A DNA stretch of 64,000 bases from Belliella pelovolcani (GTDB lineage: Bacteria; Bacteroidota; Bacteroidia; Cytophagales; Cyclobacteriaceae): the NCBI RefSeq assembly GCF_900156785.1, contig NZ_FTOP01000001.1, positions 1 through 64,000 on the forward strand. The letters are read 5' to 3'. Numbering within the stretch: position 1 is the first letter of the stretch; each line of letters starts with the position of its first letter. A program made the translations under genes and the position numbers. This document shows positions 8,926 to 18,698 of the stretch, piece after piece. The notes under the pieces were generated by a model that saw only the letters and a program-made list of their open reading frames with translations, ran no database searches and was not told the origin of the DNA.

Positions 8926-9564
8926 TTATTTTTTGATTGGAGCAGCTGGATTTCCAAAAACCGTATCATTGGCTTTGACATCTGAAATCACTACCGAACC
9001 TGCACCAATTCTGGCATTTCTACCAATTGTTATACCAGATACGAGTACCACACCTGAACCTACAAATGCACCTTCCTCTATCGTCACATTCGCGTTGACA
9101 ATTGAGCCAGCGCCGATTTGAACAAAGTCACCTATTTTAGATCCGTGATCTACAATAGCCCCAGAATTGAAAATACAGTGGTTTCCTACAGTAGCCGCAG
9201 CACCTACAGTCACATTGGCATTGACAAAATTACCATGACCAATCACTGCATCAGTTGAAATATAGGCTCTTTCGTGAATCGCATTGATCGGTTGAACTTT
9301 CCTTCTTTCATTGAGCATTTTTACCAAAAACTGTCGGTACTTATTGTCATCCACTGCAACAAAAGCCTCACATTTCTTGCCGATGAGTTTCAAGAATCCA
9401 TCATCTTCGGGATTACCAAGTACAGGAACTACATTGATTTCTTGCCCATGAAGCTTTTCGTCTTCGTCCAAAAATCCGTACACCACTACATTATTGCTAT
9501 TGAAAATCTCCAATGCTGGGTGTGCGATTCCTTTTGCTCCTAAAATAATTACTGGTTTCTCCAT
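8926..9564 (-). CDS. NeuD-type acetyltransferase with left-handed beta-helix
   Basis: A 212-residue hexapeptide-repeat acyltransferase. Residues 1-80 form a small Rossmann-like domain (PVIILGAKGIAHPALEIF) as in the sialic-acid O-acetyltransferase NeuD / PglD family. Residues from about 100 onwards carry repeated [LIV]-G-x4 hexapeptides (VIGHGNFVNANVTVGAAATV and so on), which fold into a left-handed beta-helix that binds acetyl-CoA. The acceptor is unknown; relatives acetylate sugar nucleotides or sialic acids. It is not inside a polysaccharide cluster here, so a housekeeping role in this lineage is likely. It is followed 86 nt later by trhO and has its own promoter at 9587-9617. Confidence 0.85.
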   Translation of the reverse strand: MEKPVIILGAKGIAHPALEIFNSNNVVVYGFLDEDEKLHGQEINVVPVLGNPEDDGFLKLIGKKCEAFVAVDDNKYRQFLVKMLNERRKVQPINAIHERAYISTDAVIGHGNFVNANVTVGAAATVGNHCIFNSGAIVDHGSKIGDFVQIGAGSIVNANVTIEEGAFVGSGVVLVSGITIGRNARIGAGSVVISDVKANDTVFGNPAAPIKK

Positions 9565-9586
9565 GGTTCTTTTTCTATTCGGATGG

Positions 9587-9617
9587 CAAAAGTACTGCTA
9601 ATTGACCTTTTATACAA
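9587..9617 (-). promoter_or_regulatory. Promoter of the NeuD-type acetyltransferase gene
   Basis: On the minus strand, a -7 element TACTTTTG (9594-9587, consensus TAnnTTTG) is preceded 20 nt upstream by TTG (9617-9615). Transcription would start near 9580, giving a leader of about 16 nt before the ATG at 9564. Confidence 0.5.
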
Positions 9618-9620
9618 AAA

Positions 9621-10916
9621 TCATTTCAAAGCTGGCTTGAGGAGGTTTTGTCCTACTTTGCAATCGAGACATCTTTTCTGATGACAATAATTGTGATACA
9701 TGCCCAGCATACCTTGGGCATCAAAAGCATTTTGAGGAATCCAGTCTGAATTTCTGAATTTTCTAATGATGTAATTTTCTTCTGCATTCATGGCTTGCAA
9801 AAGGTCAAAACATCGTTCTTGCAAAGTACTATCTTGCAAATATTTTCCATATGCAAACCAAATCGGCACTACAAAATTGATCAGTAAAAGATTGAATGTC
9901 ATAGAACTTAAAGCTGAGGACATGGGCTTAACCGCCGTCTTATCTACTTGGTGATGATGTCTCCAATATTCAGGAACTTGAATAGAGAATAGTCTTTTCA
10001 ATGCTTTGAAATCTGCTGAATCATGTAGCAAACTTCCAAGTAGATTGGGATTTTTTCTGATGACCTCGGCCAATTGAACCAATCGAATTGTAGGAAAATT
10101 CGCAGGTCTAACACCCATGAATTTCCATTCAGCCACATGCATAGGTATCGGCCAAGTATATTTTTGCTGATAAAAATCATGCTCCCGTTTCAAAATTTTC
10201 CCATACTCATCTTCTGGCCTTTCCGGAATCAATCCAGCTTGCCCTAGCAGGAGCGCTTGTATCACGAGAGGATTACTACTATGCTTTTTGAGTGTCTTGA
10301 AGTCAAGCAGCTTGCCTAGTCTTTCCATCGCTTCGGCATTGGTCTTAAACCCAAAACCTATCAAAAGCCATCGAAAACAAGTTTCTTCCCAATCTGAATT
10401 GGTTTCTTCTAAGATTTTCAAAACTCTGGAAGACTTAATTTCTAGACGCTCAACCAATGCTTTTTCCAAAGCAGAAAAACGGATGATTTCTGGAACGTTT
10501 TGTAAGCCATTGTTACATAGCAAATCTCCCTTTCCTGCAATAAGCCTCTCATAATTTCTGACTACATCAAGCAGGATTCTGCCTTTGAGAACTAGGGTGG
10601 GTATCAGAGTACCATCTTTTCTCAAAATGGCCTTATCATCTTCATATACCACATGAAGCACCACACTATTGTATCTTGGATCGGCATCATGGTCATGATT
10701 TTTCCAATCAGAGGACTTTCTATGTACTTCCACATGTCCAAAATAAGCCACCTCGCCAAGTTGAATATGTGCCTCAAGAAAATCTGGTCCCTCGTGAAAA
10801 TTATGAAAGCCAATCTTTCTAATTGTCAGTGGCTCTCCACTTGTGGTTTGCAAGCCATTTTTGTCAAAATACTGATACTTCCAGACAGAATGTAGAAAAT
10901 CCTCTTTGAAATCCAT
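9621..10916 (-). CDS. DUF2851 family protein
   Basis: A 431-residue cytoplasmic protein with the features of DUF2851, a family almost confined to Bacteroidota: the N-terminal segment IRKIGFHNFHEGPDFLEAHIQLGEVAYFGHVEVHRKSSDW at about 32-72, then DPRYNSVVLHVVYEDD. The charged His/Glu/Asp/Lys-rich N-terminal part looks like an enzyme core of the PD-(D/E)XK nuclease type (Glu-x-H, D-x-H positions), but this is inference. The C-terminus holds a cysteine/histidine cluster (YCHQKRCLDCKVG) that could bind a metal. No function is established. The gene stands alone between pyrF and the NeuD-type gene. Confidence 0.8.
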   Translation of the reverse strand: MDFKEDFLHSVWKYQYFDKNGLQTTSGEPLTIRKIGFHNFHEGPDFLEAHIQLGEVAYFGHVEVHRKSSDWKNHDHDADPRYNSVVLHVVYEDDKAILRKDGTLIPTLVLKGRILLDVVRNYERLIAGKGDLLCNNGLQNVPEIIRFSALEKALVERLEIKSSRVLKILEETNSDWEETCFRWLLIGFGFKTNAEAMERLGKLLDFKTLKKHSSNPLVIQALLLGQAGLIPERPEDEYGKILKREHDFYQQKYTWPIPMHVAEWKFMGVRPANFPTIRLVQLAEVIRKNPNLLGSLLHDSADFKALKRLFSIQVPEYWRHHHQVDKTAVKPMSSALSSMTFNLLLINFVVPIWFAYGKYLQDSTLQERCFDLLQAMNAEENYIIRKFRNSDWIPQNAFDAQGMLGMYHNYCHQKRCLDCKVGQNLLKPALK

Positions 10917-10998
10917 AGCGAAAAATATTTATGTAAAACAATCATTATCAATAGATAACCTTGATAAATTTAAGTTAAAAAAATCAAAGAATAAAATC

Positions 10999-11817
10999 TC
11001 AGTGGCAATACTGCGCAAGCAACTCTTTCATTTCTTGTTGTAGTTTTTTGGCCTCCTCACGGGCTGCATTTGCAAAATCTTGACCTTTGCTAGCATAAAT
11101 TATCCCCCTTGATGAATTGACAAGCAACCCACAACTAGCATTCATACCATATTTAGCTACCTCTTCCAAGCTCCCACCTTGCGCTCCCACGCCTGGCACG
11201 AGAAAGAAATGATCAGGGACAATTGCCCTAACTTCTGCAATTTTTTCTCCGCGAGTAGCTCCTACTACATACATCATGTTATCAGTATTCCCCCAGCTTT
11301 GACTTTTCTCTAAGACTTCTTGAAAGAGTGGCTTTCCAGATTTGGATTCAGTCAATTGAAAATCAGCACTACCTTCATTGGAGGTCAAGGCTAATAGTAT
11401 CACCCACTTGTCTTCAAAAGCTAGAAATGGCTTGACACTATCAATGCCCATATACGGCGCTACTGTAATAGAATCAAAGTCCATCTGTTCAAAAAATGCC
11501 TTGGCATAAAGGCCAGATGTATTCCCTATATCGCCTCTTTTGGCATCCGCAATGGTAAATATCTCCTGTGGGATATAGTCCAAGGTTTTCTTCAAGCTTT
11601 CCCAACCCTTGGCTCCTAGTGCTTCATAGAAGGCAATATTAGGCTTATAGGCAACAGCAAGGTCTGCTGTAGCATCAATGATTTGCTTATTGAATTCAAA
11701 AATTGGATCATTTAAAACTAAAAGGTGAGCTGGAATTTTACTTAGATCTGTGTCTAATCCAACACATAAAAATGATTGCTTCTTTTGAATCTGCTGAAAT
11801 AGGGCTGCTTTATTCAT
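10999..11817 (-). CDS. pyrF: Orotidine 5'-phosphate decarboxylase
   Basis: A 272-residue enzyme that converts OMP to UMP, the last step of de novo pyrimidine synthesis. It is of the longer type-2 class. The catalytic tetrad core is visible as Asp91-Ala-Lys93-Arg-Gly-Asp96 ([14 protein letters not shown]), with LCVGLDTD at 18-24 and the phosphate loop VPGVGAQGG. An upstream TTG at 11838 is in frame, but it lies inside a probable -7 element (11836-11843), so the ATG at 11817 is the better start. pyrD lies 3.3 kb upstream on the same strand, separated by ftsK and the LolA-like gene. Confidence 0.95.
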   Translation of the reverse strand: MNKAALFQQIQKKQSFLCVGLDTDLSKIPAHLLVLNDPIFEFNKQIIDATADLAVAYKPNIAFYEALGAKGWESLKKTLDYIPQEIFTIADAKRGDIGNTSGLYAKAFFEQMDFDSITVAPYMGIDSVKPFLAFEDKWVILLALTSNEGSADFQLTESKSGKPLFQEVLEKSQSWGNTDNMMYVVGATRGEKIAEVRAIVPDHFFLVPGVGAQGGSLEEVAKYGMNASCGLLVNSSRGIIYASKGQDFANAAREEAKKLQQEMKELLAQYCH

Positions 11818-11835
11818 GCTTTTGCTCGGTTTGGG

Positions 11836-11843
11836 CAAAAGTA
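11836..11843 (-). promoter_or_regulatory. Candidate -7 element of pyrF (TACTTTTG)
   Basis: TACTTTTG on the minus strand matches TAnnTTTG and is identical to the element ahead of the NeuD-type gene. It would start transcription about 12 nt before the pyrF ATG at 11817. No TTG is seen at -33. Confidence 0.45.
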
Positions 11844-11871
11844 GGGATTTTTTGAGTTTAAAAATAAAAAA

Positions 11872-11894
11872 GCGTTGAGGAGATTCCTCAACGC
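11872..11894 (-). terminator. Intrinsic terminator overlapping the stop of the LolA-like gene
   Basis: A perfect 10-bp stem GCGTTGAGGA / TCCTCAACGC with a 3-nt loop, followed on the minus strand by six T residues. The TGA stop (11888-11890) lies inside the stem, so the last codons double as terminator. Confidence 0.9.
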
Positions 11895-12547
11895 AAGTCT
11901 ATAATTTCAACTTTCCCGTATTTCTGCGGATTGAATACAAAGTAGTCATCTGCTAACTTTATACCGGTATCTACGGACTTGAAGGTATATTTCAATACAC
12001 CTCCCTGGTCATCTGTGATTTCCCATCCCAGTAAGTCTTTCCTGTTTTTATCTACTTTTAGGATGACTTTTTTGAAGGGCTCCCCCGTTCGCTCAGCAGT
12101 CAGCTCGATTTCTTGGGTTAGTATTCCATTGATCGACTTTTCACCTAGCAATTTGTAATTGTACCCTTTTTTATAAATCGTATAAACAGATGATGGCTTC
12201 AATTCATCCTCCATATCGGAAGCATTATTGATCGTGACTTCTTTGTAAGTTCCTGAATTAATAAAAGTCCAAACCGTCTTACCATTATTGAAGATTTCCT
12301 GTCCTTGCTCAGGAAGCACTAGGTGATACTTTTCTCCTTTGATCGCAATCTCACCTACTTGAACTTGAGGAGTAGACTCTCCTGCCATGCTGTAAGCGTA
12401 CTCAAAAGTAGCCTTCATGCCAGCTAACGACTGGTATTTTTGACTCACTGCATCTAAGACCTCTTTGGCCTTCGGGTCTTTTTGAGCAAATACCCCTCCT
12501 GCTATCCCAGCAGTAAATAAAACTATAAAAGCAATTTTCTTAAACAT
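11888..12547 (-). CDS. Outer-membrane lipoprotein carrier LolA-like protein
   Basis: A 219-residue periplasmic protein with a clear signal peptide ([22 protein letters not shown]). The mature part shows the LolA pattern: a start helix with [21 protein letters not shown], a strand [22 protein letters not shown], and alternating strands through to the C-terminus. LolA binds the acyl chains of lipoproteins leaving the inner membrane and carries them to the outer membrane. Bacteroidota have divergent LolA proteins, and pairing with ftsK as here (41 nt apart) is common in the phylum. The ATG at 12547 is chosen over a TTG at 12577 because the signal peptide begins there. Confidence 0.85.
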   Translation of the reverse strand: MFKKIAFIVLFTAGIAGGVFAQKDPKAKEVLDAVSQKYQSLAGMKATFEYAYSMAGESTPQVQVGEIAIKGEKYHLVLPEQGQEIFNNGKTVWTFINSGTYKEVTINNASDMEDELKPSSVYTIYKKGYNYKLLGEKSINGILTQEIELTAERTGEPFKKVILKVDKNRKDLLGWEITDDQGGVLKYTFKSVDTGIKLADDYFVFNPQKYGKVEIIDLR

Positions 12548-12588
12548 GATTATCTCAAATCTATAATGATAGCCCAAAATTCAGGACA

Positions 12589-15069
12589 TCAGAGGCTACT
12601 CAACAACCGTTCCAAAGTTGCCTCATCTTGAATCAATACTTCTCTTGCTTTGCTTCCTTCAAAAGGTCCCACAACTCCAGCTGCCTCCAACTGATCTACA
12701 ATTCTACCAGCTCTGTTGTAGCCCAATTTTAATTTCCGTTGAATCAAGGATGTACTTCCCTGTTGGTGCATTACTATTAGTCTTGCCGCATCATCAAAAA
12801 GTGGGTCTCTATCTGCTAAGTCCACATCCAATGAACTGCCATCCCCATCTTCTCCTTCAAACTCTGGCAATAAGTACGCGTCTGGATAACCTTTCTGCTC
12901 TCCAATCCAATCACATATGGCATCGACCTCTGGGGTATCCAAGAATGCACACTGCAATCGGGTCATTTCTGACCCAGAAGATAGCAACATATCCCCCATA
13001 CCGATCAATTGATCTGCACCTCCTGCATCTAGGATAGTCCTACTATCAATCTTCGAAGTCACTCTAAATGACAACCTCGCTGGGAAGTTGGCTTTGATAA
13101 TCCCAGTGATTACATTCACAGAAGGCCTCTGAGTAGCGACAACCAAGTGTATTCCAATCGCTCTAGCTAGCTGAGCCAACCTCGCAATAGGACCTTCTAT
13201 TTCCTTACCCGCAGTCATCATCAAATCAGCCAACTCATCAATCACCAACACAATGTAAGGCATAAATCGATGACCTTTTTCTGGGTTCAATTTGCGCGCT
13301 ACAAACTTGGCATTGTATTCTTTAAGGTTTCTACAGCCTGCATCCTTGAGCAAATCGTAGCGATTGTCCATCTCAATACAAAGTGAATTCAAAGTGTAGA
13401 TCACTTTCTTAGTATCTGTAATAATCGCCTCCTCAGCTCCTGGAAGCTTCGCAAGAAAATGCCGCTCAATCTTATTGAAAAGTGTCAATTCCACTTTTTT
13501 CGGATCTACCAAGACAAATTTCAGCTGAGAAGGGTGCTTCTTGTAAACCAAGGAGGCCAAAATCATATTCAAACCAACTGACTTTCCTTGACCAGTAGCA
13601 CCTGCCATCAGCAAGTGAGGCATTTTGGCCAAATCCATCACAAATACTTCATTGGAAATGGTCTTACCCAATGCAACCGGCAGATCTTTGTCGCTATGCA
13701 TAAACTTCTCAGTTCCCAATACTGCTCTTGCAGGGACGAGCTCTCTGTTTTTATTAGGAACTTCTATACCTATGGTACCTTTACCTGGAATAGGAGCAAT
13801 GATCCTGATGCCCAAAGCTGCCAAACTCAAGGCTATGTCGTCTTCTAAATTCTTGATTTTGGAAATCTTGACCCCTGGATCTGGAACGATTTCATACAAC
13901 GTAACTGTAGGACCAATTGTCGCCTTGATTTCTTGAATTCCTATCTTGAAATTGACTAGTGTCTCTACGATCTTATTTTTGTTCTCTTCTAGCTCTTGCC
14001 TCGTTACTGTCACCTTTTTGACATCGTACTCATTGAGCAAATCGAGTGTTGGGTACTGGTATTTTGGAAGGTCTAGGGTAGGGTCGTAAGGATCTAGATT
14101 GCTTACTTGATCTGCTGTCCTTTCTTCCACAGCCACATTGGTGACAGAAAATTTCTTTTCTTCCTCAACAAGAGCTTCTAACGACTCTTCTTCATCTGGA
14201 AGCTCGTCCATTCCTTCGATATTAAAAGCAGGATCTGGCGCTGGTGTTTTGCTTTGCTGTTCTTCTTTGTTGATCGTCCAAGAGCTACCATCATCCTCTA
14301 AAGCTTCCTCGCTAAACTCCTCCTCTTCAAGAACCTCTTCCTGCTCTTCTATCATTTTCTTGAATAAGTCATCGGCATCATCGTCTAAATCACCCTCATC
14401 TGATCCCAGCTGGTCTTGATCAGAACGGCTAGAAGTAAGCCAATCCAGCTGATCTATGTTGAAGAAAAAGACCACAAAAATCAATAATGCGCCACCAATC
14501 AAAACGAAGGTTCCCCACCCTAAAAAATCATTGGCTAATCTCCCTAATTCGTAACCAAATCCACCACTGAGGTTATTGAAGGCTGAATACCCCTCTACCA
14601 GCTGAATGATGTAGCCAGTAAACAGACCCAACCAAAAGGTGAAGAAAATCGCGAAGATACTATACCGTGATAAAGAAAAAAGACTGACTTTGAAGGAAAG
14701 CTTAACTCCCAACAAAAACAAAAAAGGTGGCAATAAAAAAGCCGCTATTCCAAACCATCTTTTGATAAAGACTTCTGCTAAATAAGCCCCAAAGTATCCT
14801 TGCCAATTTTTGGTCTGTGAGGCATTTTCACGGATGCTATTTTCTACTTCTGACAAAGTGCTTTGATCAGCCTCTCCTGTAAATAAGTAACTCACAAAGG
14901 CAAAAAACATCACGATCGCTAAAATAATCAGGACTATCCCGATAGTAATAGGGATTTTCTTATCCTGAAGAAAAGTCAAAGAAAACTTCTTCTTGCGCTT
15001 CTCTCCAGCCTTAGCTCTGGTTTCGCTCTTCTTCCTAAAAGTATTTGTTCTGGGTGCTTCTGAAGCCAT
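12589..15069 (-). CDS. ftsK: DNA translocase FtsK/SpoIIIE family
   Basis: An 826-residue septal DNA translocase that pumps chromosome termini and activates XerCD recombination at dif. Four or five membrane helices occupy residues 39-205, then a short acidic linker (about 215-310, rich in Asp/Glu), much shorter than in E. coli. The alpha/beta motor follows, with Walker A GATGQGKS at 490-497 and Walker B around IVLVIDELADLMM. The DNA-reading gamma winged helix is at about 755-826 (ARLIVMHQQGSTSLIQRKL, GYNRAGRIVDQLEAAGVVGP). It precedes the LolA-like gene and follows pyrD by 59 bp; xerD lies 2.2 kb upstream on the same strand, a functional partner. Confidence 0.96.
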   Translation of the reverse strand: MASEAPRTNTFRKKSETRAKAGEKRKKKFSLTFLQDKKIPITIGIVLIILAIVMFFAFVSYLFTGEADQSTLSEVENSIRENASQTKNWQGYFGAYLAEVFIKRWFGIAAFLLPPFLFLLGVKLSFKVSLFSLSRYSIFAIFFTFWLGLFTGYIIQLVEGYSAFNNLSGGFGYELGRLANDFLGWGTFVLIGGALLIFVVFFFNIDQLDWLTSSRSDQDQLGSDEGDLDDDADDLFKKMIEEQEEVLEEEEFSEEALEDDGSSWTINKEEQQSKTPAPDPAFNIEGMDELPDEEESLEALVEEEKKFSVTNVAVEERTADQVSNLDPYDPTLDLPKYQYPTLDLLNEYDVKKVTVTRQELEENKNKIVETLVNFKIGIQEIKATIGPTVTLYEIVPDPGVKISKIKNLEDDIALSLAALGIRIIAPIPGKGTIGIEVPNKNRELVPARAVLGTEKFMHSDKDLPVALGKTISNEVFVMDLAKMPHLLMAGATGQGKSVGLNMILASLVYKKHPSQLKFVLVDPKKVELTLFNKIERHFLAKLPGAEEAIITDTKKVIYTLNSLCIEMDNRYDLLKDAGCRNLKEYNAKFVARKLNPEKGHRFMPYIVLVIDELADLMMTAGKEIEGPIARLAQLARAIGIHLVVATQRPSVNVITGIIKANFPARLSFRVTSKIDSRTILDAGGADQLIGMGDMLLSSGSEMTRLQCAFLDTPEVDAICDWIGEQKGYPDAYLLPEFEGEDGDGSSLDVDLADRDPLFDDAARLIVMHQQGSTSLIQRKLKLGYNRAGRIVDQLEAAGVVGPFEGSKAREVLIQDEATLERLLSSL

Positions 15070-15128
15070 ATGAATATTTTGCTACTGAATATTAGAATCG
15101 AATTAATCGAAATATACAGAATTCTATT

Positions 15129-16172
15129 TTATTGATTTTTGAAATGTGACAGAAGTCCTTTTTTGATTGCTTTGATCATCCCAGGACCTTCATAAATCAT
15201 GCCTGAGTAGACCTGTACCAAGCTAGCTCCAGCTTCCAGTTTATCTATTGCATCTTGTGCCGTGAAAATCCCCCCAACACCTATGATAGGAAATGCGCGA
15301 TTGGATTTTTCGGCCAAATATCGAATCACTTCAGTACTCCGCTGGGCCAATACCTTACCGCTCACTCCTCCGGCACCGATTGCCTCCACTTTATTGGCAT
15401 CTGTCTTCAGTTGACTCCTGTCTATAGTCGTATTGGTAGCGATGACTCCATCGATTCCTGTCTCTTGGACGATATCAACAATATCATCCAGCTGCCCACC
15501 AGTCAAATCTGGAGCTATTTTCAATAATATTGGTTTTGGGTTTTCCTTGGACTCATTCGCCTCCTTTACTGCTGAAAGGAGTTTTTTCAAAGGTTCTTTT
15601 TCCTGAAGATCTCTGAGGTTAGGTGTGTTGGGAGAACTCACATTGACTACAAAATAATCTACAAAAGGATGCAAGGCTTCTAGACAAATCAAATAGTCAT
15701 CCACTGCATTTTCATTTGGAGTGACTTTATTTTTACCAATATTACCACCTATGATGACATTCGATTTCCTTTTCTTTAGCCTTTCTACCGCTGCTGCCAC
15801 CCCCCCATTGTTAAAGCCCATTCTATTGATCAAGGCTTCATCTTCTGGTAGCCTGAAAAGCCTAGGAAGTGGATTGCCGTCTTGTGGTTTTGGGGTGAGC
15901 GTTCCGATTTCTATATAGCCAAAGCCCAATAAAGCCATCTCATCAATCAGCTTAGCATCCTTATCAAATCCCGCAGCCAAACCCACTGGGTTTTTAAATT
16001 TCAACCCAAAAACTTCTCTTTCCAATCGCGGATCATCTAAGCTAAATTGGTTCGCTATCAGGCCCTTGACCAATGGAAGATTGAAAGTTTTCTTGATCCA
16101 AGCAAATGTAAAATGATGGGCAGACTCTGGGTTCTTTTTGAAAAGAAGGGGTTTGATGATGGACTTGTACAC
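15129..16172 (-). CDS. pyrD: Dihydroorotate dehydrogenase (quinone), class 2
   Basis: A 347-residue FMN enzyme of the inner membrane that oxidises dihydroorotate to orotate with quinone. The N-terminal helix extension ([23 protein letters not shown]), typical of the class 2 membrane-associated form, is present. The FMN barrel shows [12 protein letters not shown], the substrate loop [23 protein letters not shown] with the class 2 catalytic serine, and the C-terminal phosphate loop GVGGI and VQVYSG. The start codon is GTG. It shares the strand with ftsK and pyrF. Confidence 0.95.
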   Translation of the reverse strand: MYKSIIKPLLFKKNPESAHHFTFAWIKKTFNLPLVKGLIANQFSLDDPRLEREVFGLKFKNPVGLAAGFDKDAKLIDEMALLGFGYIEIGTLTPKPQDGNPLPRLFRLPEDEALINRMGFNNGGVAAAVERLKKRKSNVIIGGNIGKNKVTPNENAVDDYLICLEALHPFVDYFVVNVSSPNTPNLRDLQEKEPLKKLLSAVKEANESKENPKPILLKIAPDLTGGQLDDIVDIVQETGIDGVIATNTTIDRSQLKTDANKVEAIGAGGVSGKVLAQRSTEVIRYLAEKSNRAFPIIGVGGIFTAQDAIDKLEAGASLVQVYSGMIYEGPGMIKAIKKGLLSHFKNQ

Positions 16173-16330
16173 AGAATTTGAGGTTTTCTTTCGGGTGCTA
16201 AATTACAGGAATTAAAAGTCTTTTGCGAAGATATTCCTTAATCTATTTGATTCAGTCGATTTCAAAAACTAAACATACAGCTTTATACTTCGTATCTATC
16301 AGCAGACTTTCATTCTTAAACTTCCTATTT

Positions 16331-17011
16331 ATGAAAAATTTACTCACAGCACTGTTTCTTTTTCTAGCTGTTTCTTTTTCTTCATATGCTCAAGATGGAT
16401 TAGGAGGGATTCAATTCAATGGAGGCATTCCCGTTGGAGGCTTTCAACCCGAAGTAGGCAATATCTTATTTCCTTCCATAAGCATTAGCGGACTTTATCA
16501 ATTGCCCAAAACCCCATTTTTTGTCGGAGGAGAACTGGGTTATGGCCGCTATGGTACAGCTATGACAAGAAGTCGCGACATCATCAATGGTACAGACCAA
16601 AGGTTCAGAATCCGTAGGAATAATAATGCCATCAACCTTACAGGAGTAGTCAGGGTCATGCCTGAGACACCCTTTTGGGTTAGACCCTTTGTAGAAGGAC
16701 AGTTTGGAGGTATTCATACCTATACAAGATCCAAAGTCAGGGAAAATAGATTAGCGGATCCGCTTTCCTCAGGCACAGAAGTCTACGATTGGGGATGGAT
16801 CTATCAGCTGGGAGGAGGCTTGATGATTCCCTTGGAAAAAAGTAAAGAGACCTTCTTAGAGCTAAGGGTAAATTATGTCCAGACTAGCGAAATGGATTTC
16901 CTCACTAAAAGAGACGCTAGCTACAATGACCAAGGTCAAGTAACACTCAGCCCAAGAACAGCCACATTTCAAATGATCCAACCAAGTATTGGGGTGAAGT
17001 TTGCATTTTAA
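16331..17011 (+). CDS. Outer-membrane beta-barrel protein (porin-like)
   Basis: A 226-residue protein with a strong signal peptide (MKNLLTALFLFLAVSFSSYAQ) and a mature region of short amphipathic strands with repeated Gly-x-Gly and aromatic residues, ending in a terminal Phe (GVKFAF), the classic outer-membrane barrel C-terminus. It fits the outer membrane beta-barrel (OmpA-like transmembrane) class of Bacteroidota of about 200 residues. The role is unknown. The frame is open upstream to 16223, but the signal peptide defines the ATG at 16331. It is divergent from pyrD with no operon partner. Confidence 0.82.
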   Translation: MKNLLTALFLFLAVSFSSYAQDGLGGIQFNGGIPVGGFQPEVGNILFPSISISGLYQLPKTPFFVGGELGYGRYGTAMTRSRDIINGTDQRFRIRRNNNAINLTGVVRVMPETPFWVRPFVEGQFGGIHTYTRSKVRENRLADPLSSGTEVYDWGWIYQLGGGLMIPLEKSKETFLELRVNYVQTSEMDFLTKRDASYNDQGQVTLSPRTATFQMIQPSIGVKFAF

Positions 17012-17051
17012 TGGGTTATTAGTTGAAAGTACAGGTCTACAAATCAGAATT

Positions 17052-17092
17052 AATTTGATATTAATTGATATTGGATATTGATAGATATTGGG
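17052..17092. repeat. Short intergenic tandem GATATT-type repeat
   Basis: About 40 bp made of repeats of the hexamer GATATT with small variations, in the region between the barrel gene and xerD. A related sequence (on the other strand) occurs at about 48093-48111. Confidence 0.4.
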
Positions 17093-17259
17093 TTTGGTAA
17101 GCTATTTTTGTGAATAGATAACCTTATGAAGTATATCCACTTTTCACCTCAAATCATATAACAAAATATTGGTTAAATCTACTGATCCACTGATAACCTA
17201 ATAACTTTTTTACGCTCACGTGAATCATAATCCATAAACAAGCCCACATTAGCGGATAA

Positions 17260-18162
17260 TCACTTTCTGGGATGAAATTCATTCAACACTTGTCTCAAAT
17301 AATCTCTATCTAGGTGTGTATAGATCTCTGTGGTGGTGATGCTTTCATGACCGAGCATCTCTTGGACGGCACGGAGGTCTGCCCCTCCCTCTATTAGGTG
17401 TGTCGCAAAACTATGCCTGAAAGTATGCGGGCTTACATTTTTCTGAATTCCCGCTAATTCCACTTGCTTCTTGATAATCAAAAAAACCATCACTCTAGAG
17501 AGCTTTTTCCCTCTTCTATTCAAGAAAACAAACTCTTCATGGCCTTTGGCTATGGTCTGGTGGACACGAACCTCATCAAGGTAAAGTTTGAGATACTTCA
17601 ATGCATCTGAGCCTACAGGAACCAAACGTTCTTTGTTGCCTTTTCCAATCACTCTGAGGAAACCAATATCTGCATAGACATTGCCCAGCTTCAAATCTAG
17701 TAGTTCTGAAACCCTCAAGCCCGAACTATACAGCATCTCCAGCATCGCCCTATTTCTGTGACCTTCTGCCTCTCCTAACTGCACGCTTTCCAAGATCTGT
17801 GTAATTTCCTCGTAGCTGAGGGTATCAGGAAGCTTCCTGCCAAGCTTGGGCGACTCCAGTAGCTGAGCAGGGTCTTCTTGAATCAAATCTTCGTACATTA
17901 GAAATCTATAAAATGCCTTGATCCCTGAGATGATCCTTGCTTGGGTATATTCAGAAATCTCCAAGTCAGCGAGTCCATTGACAAATCCACGCAAGTGTGT
18001 AAGCTTGACTTCCAAAGGAGATATTGTCGGAAATTGCTTTTCCATATAATTACTCAGCTTGGATACATCCTGCTGGTATGCCAACAAGGAATTTTTGCTC
18101 AGAGACCTTTCGAGTTTGAGGTAATGTTGGAATTGCTTCTGATAGGAGACCCAAGTGGACAT
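17260..18162 (-). CDS. xerD: Tyrosine recombinase XerD
   Basis: A 300-residue site-specific recombinase that resolves chromosome dimers at dif together with XerC and FtsK. An N-terminal SAM-like core-binding domain (residues 1-90) is followed by the catalytic domain with the full active-site set: Arg150 (SSGLRVSEL), Lys174 (GKGNKERLVP), His246 and Arg249 (SPHTFRHSFATHL), His272 (LGHES) and the nucleophile Tyr281 (IYTH). The length is that of XerC/XerD rather than of phage or conjugative integrases. It is the gene downstream of a small two-helix membrane protein. Confidence 0.94.
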   Translation of the reverse strand: MSTWVSYQKQFQHYLKLERSLSKNSLLAYQQDVSKLSNYMEKQFPTISPLEVKLTHLRGFVNGLADLEISEYTQARIISGIKAFYRFLMYEDLIQEDPAQLLESPKLGRKLPDTLSYEEITQILESVQLGEAEGHRNRAMLEMLYSSGLRVSELLDLKLGNVYADIGFLRVIGKGNKERLVPVGSDALKYLKLYLDEVRVHQTIAKGHEEFVFLNRRGKKLSRVMVFLIIKKQVELAGIQKNVSPHTFRHSFATHLIEGGADLRAVQEMLGHESITTTEIYTHLDRDYLRQVLNEFHPRK

Positions 18163-18198
18163 AGCGCGTTAATTATTTTTTGAATAAAACTGATAAAA

Positions 18199-18399
18199 TC
18201 ATCCCTTCTTCTTTGGAATCAGACCATGTACCCAGCACATGAATGCGAAATAAACGATAAAAAAAATCACCCCACCTAAAATTGTCATCCAGACATTTTG
18301 CCCTTTATTTAACCAGAATTGCTCTACAAGCATGAAAACAACGACTATTGGCAGACTTTGAATGAACAATTTCCTAAATGTCATATCTAGTTTATTCAT
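18199..18399 (-). CDS. Small two-helix membrane protein
   Basis: A 66-residue protein with two hydrophobic helices at about 12-26 and 37-55, separated by a short polar loop with NKGQNVWMT, ending in Lys-Lys-Lys-Gly. The N-terminus is basic and cytoplasmic. I do not recognise a named family. It is likely expressed: it sits upstream of xerD in the same direction with a 36-bp gap, and its hydropathy is well formed. No function can be inferred. Confidence 0.6.
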   Translation of the reverse strand: MNKLDMTFRKLFIQSLPIVVVFMLVEQFWLNKGQNVWMTILGGVIFFIVYFAFMCWVHGLIPKKKG

Positions 18400-18657
18400 A
18401 ATTGCTTTTTAAGATTAGAGTTCTATTGGTCAGGTTAAAGGTATTCGGAGAGAGCTGCCAGATTTTGAATTAAAGCTGATTTAAAATTAAATAACTTCTT
18501 CAAAAAAACTGACAGGTTTATGCAAGTCTCCATTAAATTTAAAAATAATAAAATTGATTTATTGATTAAGTAAGAAATCGGAACTGTAAAGTTTGGCTTG
18601 GTTGGCAAACATATAGCAATATTCCACCATTCTCTGTGTAATCTCTTTTTTATCAAA

Positions 18658-18665
18658 TAACTTTG
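18658..18665 (+). promoter_or_regulatory. Candidate -7 element of aroQ (TAACTTTG)
   Basis: TAACTTTG matches TAnnTTTG exactly. A TGTG about 20 nt upstream (18635-18638) may stand in for -33. Transcription would start near 18672, 27 nt before the TTG start chosen for aroQ. The in-frame TTG at 18663 falls inside this element and so cannot be the start. Confidence 0.5.
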
Positions 18666-18698
18666 TTTGCTCAAATACAACCACTAACCAAAGACATT

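Noticed and set aside
12556-12563. TAGATTTG element on the minus strand before the LolA-like gene
   Set aside because: It is so close to the ATG (12547) that the transcript would have almost no leader, and the gene follows ftsK by 41 nt, so cotranscription is more likely.
18435-18680. 81-codon frame on the minus strand between the small membrane protein gene and aroQ
   Set aside because: It crosses the aroQ promoter, has no recognisable domain or good start, and its residue content looks like translated AT-rich intergenic DNA.
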